Origin: Paenibacillus sp. 1011MAR3C5
GTDB taxonomy: Bacteria > Bacillota > Bacilli > Paenibacillales > Paenibacillaceae
Direction of reading: 5' to 3'
Assembly (NCBI RefSeq): GCF_003591485.1
Contig: NZ_QZCF01000004.1
Span: 372,001 to 436,000, forward strand
Length of the DNA stretch: 64,000 nt
The translations under genes and the position numbers were made by a program. Below, piece by piece: positions 42,032 to 50,840 of the stretch (its first letter is position 1; each line of letters starts with the position of its first letter). The notes beneath the pieces are model-generated. The model was not told where the DNA came from and searched no databases. It worked only from the letters and a program-made list of their open reading frames with translations.

Positions 42032-42574
42032 ATGTACGGTAAGTTAGCATTAATGCTGATCGTTGCAGGATTGTTATGGGGGTGTTCGAATGAAGGAAGC
42101 GAGGAGCCCTATCCAGACCACAAAACAGAGGAACTTATTGAGAAACATATTGAGGATCATACAGATGAATCTATACGGTTTATACAAGACCAGACGAAAG
42201 CTACGATTACAGAAGCTGACGGTATGGATAAGCTCGTGACGTTCGAATATGCACTTGAGAATAAAGCAGCTGCTTTAGAGGAAGTATGTATTGAAATCTT
42301 CATTCATGACGAGAAGTGGGTAGAGCTGGTCGGCTTGGAACATCTTCGAGTAAACGGAGAGCTATCGGAACCTGTTGCCTTGGAGCCTTCGGTAGGGTAT
42401 AGAGGCAGCGTATCAATCTCGATTCCGATCACAGCTAACTTGCAAGATGAAGATATTGAGGCCCGTTTAGTCGAGTCGGATGCTATCGAGATTCAAGCGG
42501 TTCATGCAGAGAACAAAGCTATACTTGCGAGCGACTATGTTCGTTCTCTTAATTATGTGCAAGAGTCTTTGTAA
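42032..42574 (+). CDS. small lipoprotein of unknown function
   Basis: 180 residues from ATG 42032, which follows GGGAGG at a spacing of about 10 nt; the frame open from 41978 crosses it. Lipoprotein leader MYGKLALMLIVAGLLWGC (Trp at -2 of the lipobox is unusual). The mature part is acidic (EEPYPDHKTEELIEKHIEDHTDE) and strand-rich, with a probable Ig-like/beta-sandwich C-terminal half (VTFEYALENKAAALEEVCIEIFI to SVSISIPITANLQ). Not recognised. Bidirectional terminator follows. Confidence 0.72.
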   Translation: MYGKLALMLIVAGLLWGCSNEGSEEPYPDHKTEELIEKHIEDHTDESIRFIQDQTKATITEADGMDKLVTFEYALENKAAALEEVCIEIFIHDEKWVELVGLEHLRVNGELSEPVALEPSVGYRGSVSISIPITANLQDEDIEARLVESDAIEIQAVHAENKAILASDYVRSLNYVQESL

Positions 42575-42610
42575 ATGATCAGCATACCGTACTTGAAATC
42601 AATCAGCAGT

Positions 42611-42655
42611 AAAAAAGCCCAAGGAATCGCTGATCGGCGATTCCTTGGGCTTTTT
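42611..42655. terminator. strong bidirectional terminator
   Basis: Perfect long stem AAAAAAGCCCAAGGAATCGC / GCGATTCCTTGGGCTTTTT with a 6-nt loop, between the rightward lipoprotein and the leftward MFS gene. Confidence 0.92.
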
Positions 42656-42680
42656 GGTCCGACGCATTTAGGACGCCATC

Positions 42681-44039
42681 TTATTGAACCTGCGCTTTTC
42701 GAAACGTGCTTCTGAAGTACAGCATCGAGCAAGCGATAGCAGCCAATACAACCACGGCCAGTCCCCAGTAAATATTGCTGTAGGCATGAGAGAGCGACAG
42801 GTTCTTCTGCCACACCAGCGCGCTTGCCGATATGGCCACGCCGAAGGCGCCGCTGAAGAATTGCAGGAGCTGGAACAGGCCAAGGCCCGAGCCGATCTGG
42901 GACGGCTCCAGAATGCGGGACATCTCGTTCGAGACGCTGCTGGACAAGATCGTAAAGCTGGTGCTGAGCAGCATATAGATGAACAGGATAGCCCAGTAAG
43001 ACAGCCCTTCGAACAAAGCGAACAGCACAACCGCAGCCAGCAGGAATAACGGGATATACCGAATGATAGAGCCGTTGCCGTTCGTATCGATATACTGGCC
43101 TACCCGTCTGGAGACGAACATCGCAAGCATGGAGCCAGGGAAGATGATCAATCCTGCCTCAATCGCGCTTAGGCCGTATTGCTTCACGAGAATTTGCGGC
43201 ATGAGGAACAGCGTCGCAAAGCTGCATAGATAAGCGGCGATGCCGACGCCGCCCAGGATCAAATACGAGCGGTTGCGGAAAAGCGACGGCAGCACGAACG
43301 GATTGGCTGCGGTTCGGATGCGTACAATAAACAAAATGATAGAAACAAGTCCGAGTGCCAAGGCGATAAAGGATTGGTTCGTCAGGAACAGAAGCAGGCC
43401 GGTCGTACCAATGCCGATGAAGATGGCGCCAAGCGCGTCGAATGAGCCTTTTCTCATCTCTTCCTTCGGAATATAAGCCGCAAACAACGGAACGAGCACA
43501 ATCGTAACAGCGGTCAGCACGAATAGAATATGCCAGCCCATATATTCGACAACGACGCCCCCAACCACAGGTCCGAGGCCAAGGCCTAAGGATACTGAGG
43601 ACATAATCAGCGCCATCGCCTTGCCTCTTCGCTCCAGAGGAACGTAACGGGAGATGAGCACCAGCGACAGCGCAGGGATAGAGCCTGCGCCCGAAGCTTG
43701 AACGATGCGTGCGCCGATCAGCATTAGGAAGCTATTGCTGAACAAACCTGCGATGGCCGCCAAGCTGAGGGATAATATGCCGATGATGAATAGTCTGCGA
43801 ATGGGAACGAAGTCAGCCAGCCGGCTGTACGTGATGGATGAGATCGCAAAGACGATGGAGTACCCCGTTACGATCCAAGATGTTGTGGATGCCGACAGCT
43901 GGAAGGCTTCCGCTACATCCGGCAAAGCCAAATTAAACATCATGGTGTTCATGATGACGACGACAATGGTAATGCCGAGCAGTCCGAGTACGGCGCCTTC
44001 CTTCATAGTTCCTTGATCAGCCGAATGATGAGTTTGCAT
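42681..44039 (-). CDS. MFS transporter (DHA2-like drug efflux)
   Basis: 452 residues with about 12-14 helices. Motif C-like LGLGLGPVVGGVVVEYMGWHILF in the fifth helix marks an antiporter of the drug-proton DHA family, and the first helix block VVIMNTMMFNLALPDVAEAFQLSASTTSWIVTGY is typical of the LmrB/TetA(L)/EmrB-related DHA2 group. YSRLADFVPIRRLFI is the motif A equivalent. It is divergent from an ArsR-type regulator, and a palindrome sits between its -35 and -10, so export is probably induced by a compound that releases the regulator. Substrate unknown. Confidence 0.88.
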   Translation of the reverse strand: MQTHHSADQGTMKEGAVLGLLGITIVVVIMNTMMFNLALPDVAEAFQLSASTTSWIVTGYSIVFAISSITYSRLADFVPIRRLFIIGILSLSLAAIAGLFSNSFLMLIGARIVQASGAGSIPALSLVLISRYVPLERRGKAMALIMSSVSLGLGLGPVVGGVVVEYMGWHILFVLTAVTIVLVPLFAAYIPKEEMRKGSFDALGAIFIGIGTTGLLLFLTNQSFIALALGLVSIILFIVRIRTAANPFVLPSLFRNRSYLILGGVGIAAYLCSFATLFLMPQILVKQYGLSAIEAGLIIFPGSMLAMFVSRRVGQYIDTNGNGSIIRYIPLFLLAAVVLFALFEGLSYWAILFIYMLLSTSFTILSSSVSNEMSRILEPSQIGSGLGLFQLLQFFSGAFGVAISASALVWQKNLSLSHAYSNIYWGLAVVVLAAIACSMLYFRSTFRKAQVQ

Positions 44040-44061
44040 AGTGATGGGGATTCACCTCCAG

Positions 44062-44089
44062 GTTATAAAGTTCGATTGTTATCGAACAA
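44062..44089 (-). promoter_or_regulatory. MFS promoter with embedded palindromic operator
   Basis: Minus-strand -35 TTGTTC (complement 44084-44089) and -10 TATAAC (complement 44062-44067) with a 16-bp spacer. The palindrome GTTCGAT-TGTT-ATCGAAC (44070-44087, perfect 7-bp arms) covers the spacer and part of the -35, as expected for repression by the adjacent ArsR-type protein. Confidence 0.6.
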
Positions 44090-44112
44090 TAGAATCATAG
44101 CATGCGTTATGG

Positions 44113-44118
44113 TATAAT
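44113..44118 (+). promoter_or_regulatory. extended -10 of the ArsR-type gene
   Basis: TATAAT preceded by TGG (extended -10), 38 bp before the ATG. The -35 is weak. The shared palindrome lies about 26 bp upstream. Confidence 0.5.
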
Positions 44119-44156
44119 GCAAACATCACTTTTTATTTTTACAGGGGGCTAAAGAC

Positions 44157-44507
44157 ATGAAAATATTAGTGCATCCCGACCGTGCAGATATCCATTTGTC
44201 CTCCGTTTTGTATGCCTTAAGCGATCCTCTACGCCTGATGATTGTCTCTCAGCTCCGCGGCGTCTCGGAACGAAGCTGCGGAGAGTTTGAATTGCCAGTG
44301 GCGAAGTCCACACAATCCCATCACGTCCGTACGCTGAGGGAAGCCGGCATCATCTATGTACGCAGCGCCGGTACGCAGCGGCTTGTCTCGCTTCGTACCG
44401 AAGATATGGAGGCGCGATTCCCCGGGCTGCTCTCTTCGATTCTGGCAGCCTATGAAACTTCGGGCGAGCAGGAACGCATCATAAGCTCGGAGCAATCATC
44501 AGACTGA
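44157..44507 (+). CDS. ArsR-family winged-helix repressor
   Basis: 116 residues. Winged HTH with LYALSDPLRLMIVSQLRG, CGEFELPVAKSTQSHHVRTLREAGIIYVRSAGTQRLVSLR: the recognition-helix region STQSHHVRTLREAG is typical of ArsR proteins. The ELCVC metal box is not present (only Cys41 is seen), so a non-metal or redox signal is more likely. Ribosome site AGGGGGC precedes ATG 44157. Divergent from an MFS exporter with a palindrome between them, so it probably represses that exporter and itself. Confidence 0.88.
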   Translation: MKILVHPDRADIHLSSVLYALSDPLRLMIVSQLRGVSERSCGEFELPVAKSTQSHHVRTLREAGIIYVRSAGTQRLVSLRTEDMEARFPGLLSSILAAYETSGEQERIISSEQSSD

Positions 44508-44575
44508 TTGAGATTTCACTATTCATAAAAACATGTACAGATCAGGCTTGGACAAGTTGTTAGATGATTATACGG

Positions 44576-44623
44576 CGCAGTCTTCTTGTATGGCTATGGT
44601 AGCCATGCGGACTGCGTCTTTTT
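44576..44623 (+). terminator. Rho-independent terminator after ArsR-type gene
   Basis: Outer stem CGCAGTC / GACTGCG with inner TATGGCTA / TAGCCATG arms, then TCTTTTT. It lies about 70 bp beyond the stop; the remaining spacer to 44791 holds nothing else recognisable. Confidence 0.75.
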
Positions 44624-44791
44624 GGCATGCTGAAGTAGGCATGGAATCTCTTGCAGCTATTAGAGTCGTGAAAGTACTATTGAATAGTCGTATGGCGGGT
44701 AGCTCATAATGAGCAGAGGCGTTAGGATAGAGGGACGATTTTGCGGATAATGATAGCTGCCGGATAACCGAACAGAAAAGGGTGATCGCGC

Positions 44792-46576
44792 ATGAGGGGA
44801 CGGTTAAGCGGTATCCCATGGCAAACGATTAGGGTCAGGCTGGTGCTTGGCCTTCTCTGTATGACCATTCCATTAATCGCGCTGCTGATCTACAACAATC
44901 GGTATAGCGTGAATGTCATTCACAACCAAGTAGCGAATTCGAACAAAAACCTGGTATCCGTCTTTATGAAGCAGATCGATGACCAGCTCTCCGAAACGGA
45001 ACGTCATTTGATGGGGCTGATGCTGACGGAGCCCAATCTGCTGGCGATGGGGGAGGCCAGTCCCGAAGATGAATACATGATGGCGAAGAGCAGCGTGTCG
45101 CGCAGGTTGACCTCTGATTTAATCGTCTATCCCTATATTGACGGTTTTTTTGTCTACTCGATCCCAAGGCAAGATAGTGTAGAAACCTTCCGTGACGAGA
45201 TGAGCTACAAGGAGCTGACCAACCTGCGGGCAACGGTAAAGAAGCTTGCTACAGGGTTGGCTGAGCAGCCGACTCATCTGAACGCGACTTGGCGGGTTCA
45301 GCAGATGAATGACGAGTTCTATATCCTGCGTTTGTTCGGAGACGGCAATCTTTATATAGGAGCCTGGGTGAAGGCGAAGTCGATGCTGAAGCCGCTTAGT
45401 GATATGCATGCGGAAGAACGGGGCGCTTCTCTTATTGTGGATGGAGCCGGGGGAATTCTATCCAGCACGGAGAAGCTCGCGCATGCCGGACTTGATTTTG
45501 CTCAGGGGTTCGACAACCATTACTTGTCCGGGACGGATGAGGAATATCTTGTCGTTGGAGAATCCTCGAAGAAAGGCAGCTTCAGCCTGGTCTCGGTTGT
45601 GCCTGACAGGCTCATTCTGGAGAATCTCCCTTATTTGGCGAAGGCCGCATGGGTTGTGATCGTGATCGCCCTTGTTATGCTGCCGCTCAGTCTATGGTTT
45701 CTTCGCAAGGTGCTGCTGCTCCCGCTCCAGAAGATGACCAAGGCGATGCGTCGGATTGGGGAGGGCAATTTCAATACGAAGATTGAGGAATCACCCGTAC
45801 AGGACGAATTCCAGCTTGTGAACCGAACCTTCAATCATATGATTACGCAAATTGAGGAATTGAAAATCCATATCTATGAAGAGCAGATCAGCAAGCAGCG
45901 CGCGGAGCTGAAGCATCTTCAATTGCAGATCAACCCTCACTTTTTCATGAACTCATTAAATATTGTGTACAATCTGGCGCAGGTGAAGCAATTCAGCTTG
46001 ATTCAAGAGATGACGATGTGTCTGGTTCACTATTTTCGCTATACGCTGCAAAGCAATCAATCTCTCGTTCTGCTAAGAGACGAGCTGAAGCATGTCCGTA
46101 ATTTCCTGCGCATCCAGCAGCTTAGATTCCCGAATCGGCTGTCGATTGATATCCATGTGCCGGAATATTTGCAGGAGACGCAGGTTCCGCCGTTGCTTCT
46201 GCAGACCTTCGTGGAAAATGTGGTCAAGCATGCGGTGCGGATGGACGACACCAACACGGTGACGATTGAAGCATCGCTAAATGAACTAGAGGAGGAGCCG
46301 ACGGTCATCCTGTCGGTGCGCGACAATGGCCCCGGATTTTCCGATGAGGCGCTGGAGGCCATCCGATCAGGCAAGCAGCAGGTGGATGAGAAGGGCGAGC
46401 ATATCGGATTGTGGAATGCCCGCGAGCGGCTGCGGCTGCAGTACGGGGACCGCTCGTGGATGGATTGCTATAATGACGAACCGCATGGAGCCGTGGTGGA
46501 GATGGGCATTCCGCTCAGAGCGGATTCGTCTCATAAGGAGGAGAAGGACGATGTGTCAGCTTCTAATCGTGGATGA
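44792..46576 (+). CDS. YesM-type sensor histidine kinase of the glycan operon
   Basis: 594 residues. TM1 (LVLGLLCMTIPLIALLIYNN), an extracellular sensor of about 250 residues, TM2 (YLAKAAWVVIVIALVMLPLSLWFL), HAMP (RKVLLLPLQKMTKAMRRIGEGNFN), phosphoacceptor box LKHLQLQINPHFFMNSLNIVYN (His383), and HATPase motifs (TFVENVVKHAV; RDNGPGFSDEAL). The 3' end overlaps the response regulator by 26 bp. Together they lead an operon for sugar uptake and glycoside hydrolysis, so it probably senses an extracellular oligosaccharide or a loaded binding protein. AAAGGG precedes the ATG. Confidence 0.92.
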   Translation: MRGRLSGIPWQTIRVRLVLGLLCMTIPLIALLIYNNRYSVNVIHNQVANSNKNLVSVFMKQIDDQLSETERHLMGLMLTEPNLLAMGEASPEDEYMMAKSSVSRRLTSDLIVYPYIDGFFVYSIPRQDSVETFRDEMSYKELTNLRATVKKLATGLAEQPTHLNATWRVQQMNDEFYILRLFGDGNLYIGAWVKAKSMLKPLSDMHAEERGASLIVDGAGGILSSTEKLAHAGLDFAQGFDNHYLSGTDEEYLVVGESSKKGSFSLVSVVPDRLILENLPYLAKAAWVVIVIALVMLPLSLWFLRKVLLLPLQKMTKAMRRIGEGNFNTKIEESPVQDEFQLVNRTFNHMITQIEELKIHIYEEQISKQRAELKHLQLQINPHFFMNSLNIVYNLAQVKQFSLIQEMTMCLVHYFRYTLQSNQSLVLLRDELKHVRNFLRIQQLRFPNRLSIDIHVPEYLQETQVPPLLLQTFVENVVKHAVRMDDTNTVTIEASLNELEEEPTVILSVRDNGPGFSDEALEAIRSGKQQVDEKGEHIGLWNARERLRLQYGDRSWMDCYNDEPHGAVVEMGIPLRADSSHKEEKDDVSASNRG

Positions 46577-48188
46577 TGAGCTTATCGCAGTGGAAGGGCT
46601 GAAGTCGGGCGTGCAATGGTCTGCCATCGGCATCAGCAAGGTATTCACAGCACATAGCGCGGAGCAGGCGAAAGTCATATTCGGGCAAGAGGAGATAGAC
46701 ATCCTGTTATGCGATATCGAGATGCCGCAGGCTACCGGTCTTGAGCTGCTGGAATGGGTAAGGCGGCACTATCCCCGGACGGAGACAATCTTCCTCACCT
46801 GCCATGCCGACTTCGGGTATGCCAAGCAAGCGATTCAGTTAGGCAGCTTGGACTATTTGCTTAAGCCGATTCCGTATCTGGATTTGGAGGAGACGATCAA
46901 GCGGGCGATTCGCAAGCTGGACCAGGACAACCGGAATAGCGAATTCAGCCAATACGGGAAGTATTGGGTGCAGTATCAGCCGCTGCTTGTTGAGCGATTT
47001 TGGCTGGATATCTTGAATCAGACGATTCCGGGCGATGCGGAAGCGATCAAGAAGGCGGCGGAGGAGCGCAATATTCCCTATACGAATGAAATGCGATTTC
47101 TGCCGGTGCTGATCCATGTCCGGAGATGGCATAAGAAGATTACGCTGCGCGATGAAAAAGTTATGGAATACGCTATCCGCAAGTCGGCCGAGGAGCTGCT
47201 CCTGAATGAACTGGAGAGAGGCCTGCTGATTTCGCTGGGCGACGGGTATATGCTCGCCATGATGAATTTGGAGTCGCAAGCAGCGGTGAATGAGAAGCTG
47301 CGAGCAGGTTGCGAGCAATGGATTGAGGCTTGCCGCACGTATTTCTTCGCGGGCGTATCGTGTTATATCGGAGAGACCGCCCATCCCGACCAGCTGGCTT
47401 ACATGTTCCTTCGACTGCGCAAGCTGGATGAGAATAATGTAGCGCATGATCAAGGCGTCTTCTCCCTGCAGGATCCGCAGATCTTGTCTTCGGGCGGCAT
47501 GCCTCCCGATACCGGGACCTGGTCCATTCTATTAAAGGAAGGTGCACGCGAGCCGCTGCTGCGGGCGGTTGGGGATTATATGGAAGAACAAGTCGCATCC
47601 GGCGGCCTGGATTTTGACCGGTTGAACCAATTCATACAAGACTTTCAGCAGATGGTCTATTACGACTTGCAAGTAAAAGGCATCCAGGCGCATCAGCTGT
47701 TCGGCGACAACGACTCCATAACGCTGCATGCCGCTGCGACGCGCACATCGACCGATGCCTTGAACTGGATTCGCCATATCGTGGACAGGTCGATCCAGTT
47801 CGATATTGCGCTCGATCAGACACAGAGTGTAACGGATAAGGCCAAGGCTTACATTCATGAGCATCTTGCCGAGGATATTTCCAGGGATGATATTGCCAAT
47901 CATGTTTACTTAAACCCGGATTATTTGACGCGGATATTCAAGAAAGAGACTGGGATGTCGGTGTCCGATTATGTGCTGCAGCAGCGGCTTACCCTAGCGG
48001 CGGGTCTGCTGGCGCAGACGGAGCTGTCAGTCAGCGCGATTGCCAGCAGGGTCGGCTATGCCAACTTCTCTCATTTCTCCAGAATGTTCAAGAAGTACTT
48101 AAACGTAAGCCCGCTGGAATATCGAAGCCGGCATCAAGCAGCAAGTCCCCGGTCCGCAAGTCGTGAAAGTGACAGGGAGAAGTCGTAA
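46551..48188 (+). CDS. YesN-type response regulator with AraC HTH of the glycan operon
   Basis: 545 residues from ATG 46551, directly after AAGGAGGAGAAGGACG inside the kinase gene; upstream in-frame sequence is kinase shadow. Receiver domain: Asp8-Asp9, phospho-acceptor Asp55 (LLCDIEMP), Thr in FLTCHADF, Lys in DYLLKPIP. A YesN-type middle region follows, and the AraC double HTH occupies the last 100 residues (KAYIHEHLAEDISRDDIANHVYLNPDYLTRIFKKETGMSVSDYV; IASRVGYANFSHFSRMFKKY). Probably activates the downstream transporter/hydrolase genes, which follow without a terminator. Confidence 0.92.
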   Translation: MCQLLIVDDELIAVEGLKSGVQWSAIGISKVFTAHSAEQAKVIFGQEEIDILLCDIEMPQATGLELLEWVRRHYPRTETIFLTCHADFGYAKQAIQLGSLDYLLKPIPYLDLEETIKRAIRKLDQDNRNSEFSQYGKYWVQYQPLLVERFWLDILNQTIPGDAEAIKKAAEERNIPYTNEMRFLPVLIHVRRWHKKITLRDEKVMEYAIRKSAEELLLNELERGLLISLGDGYMLAMMNLESQAAVNEKLRAGCEQWIEACRTYFFAGVSCYIGETAHPDQLAYMFLRLRKLDENNVAHDQGVFSLQDPQILSSGGMPPDTGTWSILLKEGAREPLLRAVGDYMEEQVASGGLDFDRLNQFIQDFQQMVYYDLQVKGIQAHQLFGDNDSITLHAAATRTSTDALNWIRHIVDRSIQFDIALDQTQSVTDKAKAYIHEHLAEDISRDDIANHVYLNPDYLTRIFKKETGMSVSDYVLQQRLTLAAGLLAQTELSVSAIASRVGYANFSHFSRMFKKYLNVSPLEYRSRHQAASPRSASRESDREKS

Positions 48189-48267
48189 AGAGGGCAGAGG
48201 CAGACAAGCTTGCGGTCGTACAATGAACACAGCACCAACCATTATACGAAAAGCGGGGGAGAACAAA

Positions 48268-49803
48268 ATGAAAAACATCATGCGCGGAGCGACTCTGCTG
48301 CTGCTGTGCTTTGTCCTTGTCCTGTCTGCTTGCGGCAAAGGCAATAATGGAGCCGAAAACGGCAATCAGCCGGGCAGCAGCGCGAATACGGGGAACCAGC
48401 CGGAAGAAAAAGTAGAGGAAATTACAGTAGCCTTCCCGCTCGTCAGCACCTCCCAGCAGGACTTGCAGCTGGTAGAGGACGAGATCAACAAAATTGCCGA
48501 GGAGAAAATTAAAGTGCGGGTCAAGTTCCTGCCGATTAATGCAGGCGAATGGGCCCAGCGCATGAATCTGATCTTCAGCGGCGGAGAGACGCTCGACCTG
48601 ACCTTCGTCTCCGGCTTAATGTACAGCAACATGGTAGCCAAAGGCCAGCTGATCGCGCTGGATGAGCTGCTGAATACGCATGGCGAAGGCATTAAGAACA
48701 CCTTCGACGAGAAATATTTGAACGCAACCAAAATCAACGGCCAAATCTACAGCGTGCCGACGGTGCGCGATCTGGCGGGCAGCTACGGCCTGACGATGCG
48801 TAAGGATTTGGTGGATAAGTACAATATCGATATTGAAGCAATTCAGACACTGGACGATGTCGAGAACCTGTTCAAGACGATCAAAGAGAGTGAGCCTCAT
48901 ATTGTGCCGCTGGTTCCGGGCGGGGTTGGCCAATCCTTCCGTGAGAATTATGTGTTTGTTGATCCGCTAGGCGACTTCATGGGTGTATTGCCTAATTATG
49001 ATAACGATCTGAAGGTCGTCAACTTGTATGAAATGCCAGAATATAAGGCGTTCATCGACCGTATTCGCAAGTGGTATCTGGAAGGATACATCTTGCCGGA
49101 CGCGGCAACGAACAAAACAACAACCTTCGAGCTGATCAAATCCGGCAAAGGCTTTGCATACATGGCTTTGCAGAAACCAGGTTTTGCGGCGCAGGAATCG
49201 AAGGCATCCGGCACGCCGATGGTCACGAAGGAATTGATTGCGCCAGTGGCGACGACAAGCAATGTGACGAATGCGATGTGGGGTATTCCGGTCAATTCCA
49301 AGCATCATGAGAAAGCGATGAAATTCCTGAATCTGATGTATACCGATCCGGACATTGTCAATCTGTTCGATTGGGGCATCGAAGGCAAGCATTAAGTGAA
49401 AGTAAGCGGAGAGGCTGATCATATCATCTCGTATCCGGCAGGTCAGGATGCCACAACAATCGGCTTCAACATGCTGGGCTGGATGTTCGGCAATCAATTC
49501 CTCTCCTATGTCATGCAGAACGACGATCCGGATATTTGGAAGAAGACGGCGGAATTCAACAGCGCCTCCAAGCCATCCAAAGCGCTCGGCTTTGTGTTCG
49601 ATGCGTCCGCAGTGAAGACGGAAGTGGCGGCTGTATCCAACGTCGTAACCCAATACAAGCTGCCGCTGGAGACAGGAAGCGTCGATCCGGATAAATTGCT
49701 GCCGGAGTTCATCTCTAAGCTGAAGTCGGCAGGCATGGACAAAATCATTGCCGAGAAGCAAAAACAATTGGATGAGTGGGCAAAAAACAACTCGGTTCAG
49801 TAA
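48268..49803 (+). pseudogene. LplA-type solute-binding lipoprotein interrupted by in-frame TAA
   Basis: From ATG 48268 (GGGGGAG upstream) a lipoprotein leader ends at LVLSACGKG. The frame runs 375 codons (LTFVSGLMYSNMVAKGQLIALDELL; AMWGIPVNSKHHEKAMKFLNLMYTD) to TAA at 49393-49395, right after GIEGKH. It continues in the same frame for 135 codons with typical C-terminal sequence (SGEADHIISYPAGQD, then NMLGWMFGNQFLSYVMQ). Joined, the two parts give a normal-length binding protein of about 511 residues. The expected residue at the stop is Tyr (GKHY-type), one substitution from TAA. Either the gene is inactivated, the stop is read through, or the base is an error. An internal restart at GTG 49396 has no ribosome site. 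Confidence 0.85.
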
Positions 49804-49893
49804 TAGTGGCATGCCACACTTGCTGCCCGGCCAATGACGAGTTGGCCGGGCTTATTATTCCAGGCAGTCTCGGACAGAGAGGGAGAGAATAGG

Positions 49894-50826
49894 GTGAATA
49901 CGACAACACGACGCAAGAGAGGAGCCCGGCTGCGCAGATTTATCCCGCTATACATTATGATGCTGCCGGGGCTTGCTTATTTGATTATCAATAACTACTT
50001 GCCCATGTTCGGCCTGTCCATCGCATTCAAGGACATCAATTATGCCAAGGGCATCTGGGGCAGCGATTGGATCGGGTTCAAAAATTTTGAATATTTGTTC
50101 AAAACGACGGACGCTTACATCATTACGAGAAATACGCTGCTTTACAATGCCGTATTTATTGTTCTCGGTTTGGCGATTGCGATCGCCATTGCGATTCTAT
50201 TGAACGAGATTAGAAGCAAGATGGCAAGAGGTTTCTATCAAAGCGTGATTTTGCTGCCTTATCTGATCTCTATTATTTTGGTTAGCTATCTTGTCTATGC
50301 CATGCTCAGCGTGGATGCAGGCTTTATCAACAACACCATACTCCCTATGTTTGGTCTTGATCCAATCTCTTGGTATCTGGAGCCGAAGTATTGGCCGTAC
50401 ATTTTGACCGTTGTCCACATATGGAAGGGAGCAGGCTACTCCTGCATTATTTTCCTGGCGGCTATCTTGAGCATCGACCGCGAGTATTACGAGGCGGCGG
50501 AGCTGGATGGAGCAAGCAAGTGGATGCAAATTCGCAAAATTACGTTCCCGATGATCACACCGATCATCACCATGCTGACGCTGCTCGGCATCGGACGCAT
50601 TTTCTATTCCGACTTTGGCCTATTCTATCAGGTGCCTATGAATTCCGGCGCGTTGTATGAAACGACGAACGTCATCGACACCTATGTATTCCGCGGGCTG
50701 ATGCAGCTTGGCGACATCGGCATGTCTGCGGCGGCAGGTTTCTATCAATCGCTGGTCGGGTTTATTCTGGTGCTGGTATCCAACTATATTGTGCGCAGGT
50801 TCGACAAGGACAACGCCTTGTTCTAG
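49894..50826 (+). CDS. ABC transporter permease, LplB type
   Basis: 310 residues from GTG 49894, about 7 nt after GAGGGAGAG. Six membrane helices. N-terminus RRFIPLYIMMLPGLAYLIINNYLPMFGLSIAFKDINYAKGIWGSDWIGFKNFEYLF is the LplB/YteP signature. The EAA loop is YYEAAELDGASKWMQIRKITFPMI, which docks the ATPase. Pairs with the next gene as the heterodimeric channel for an oligosaccharide. No ATPase gene is present in the operon; a shared MsmX-type ATPase encoded elsewhere is the usual solution in this family. Confidence 0.92.
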   Translation: MNTTTRRKRGARLRRFIPLYIMMLPGLAYLIINNYLPMFGLSIAFKDINYAKGIWGSDWIGFKNFEYLFKTTDAYIITRNTLLYNAVFIVLGLAIAIAIAILLNEIRSKMARGFYQSVILLPYLISIILVSYLVYAMLSVDAGFINNTILPMFGLDPISWYLEPKYWPYILTVVHIWKGAGYSCIIFLAAILSIDREYYEAAELDGASKWMQIRKITFPMITPIITMLTLLGIGRIFYSDFGLFYQVPMNSGALYETTNVIDTYVFRGLMQLGDIGMSAAAGFYQSLVGFILVLVSNYIVRRFDKDNALF

Positions 50827-50840
50827 GGAGGGAGATTCAT

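Noticed and set aside
49396-49803. GTG-started ORF as an independent gene
   Set aside because: Same frame and family as the upstream binding protein, no ribosome site; it is the second half of the interrupted gene.
48967-49812. 281-codon leftward ORF opposite the interrupted binding protein
   Set aside because: Shadow frame. It is open across the TAA site but has no protein features, so it does not explain the stop.
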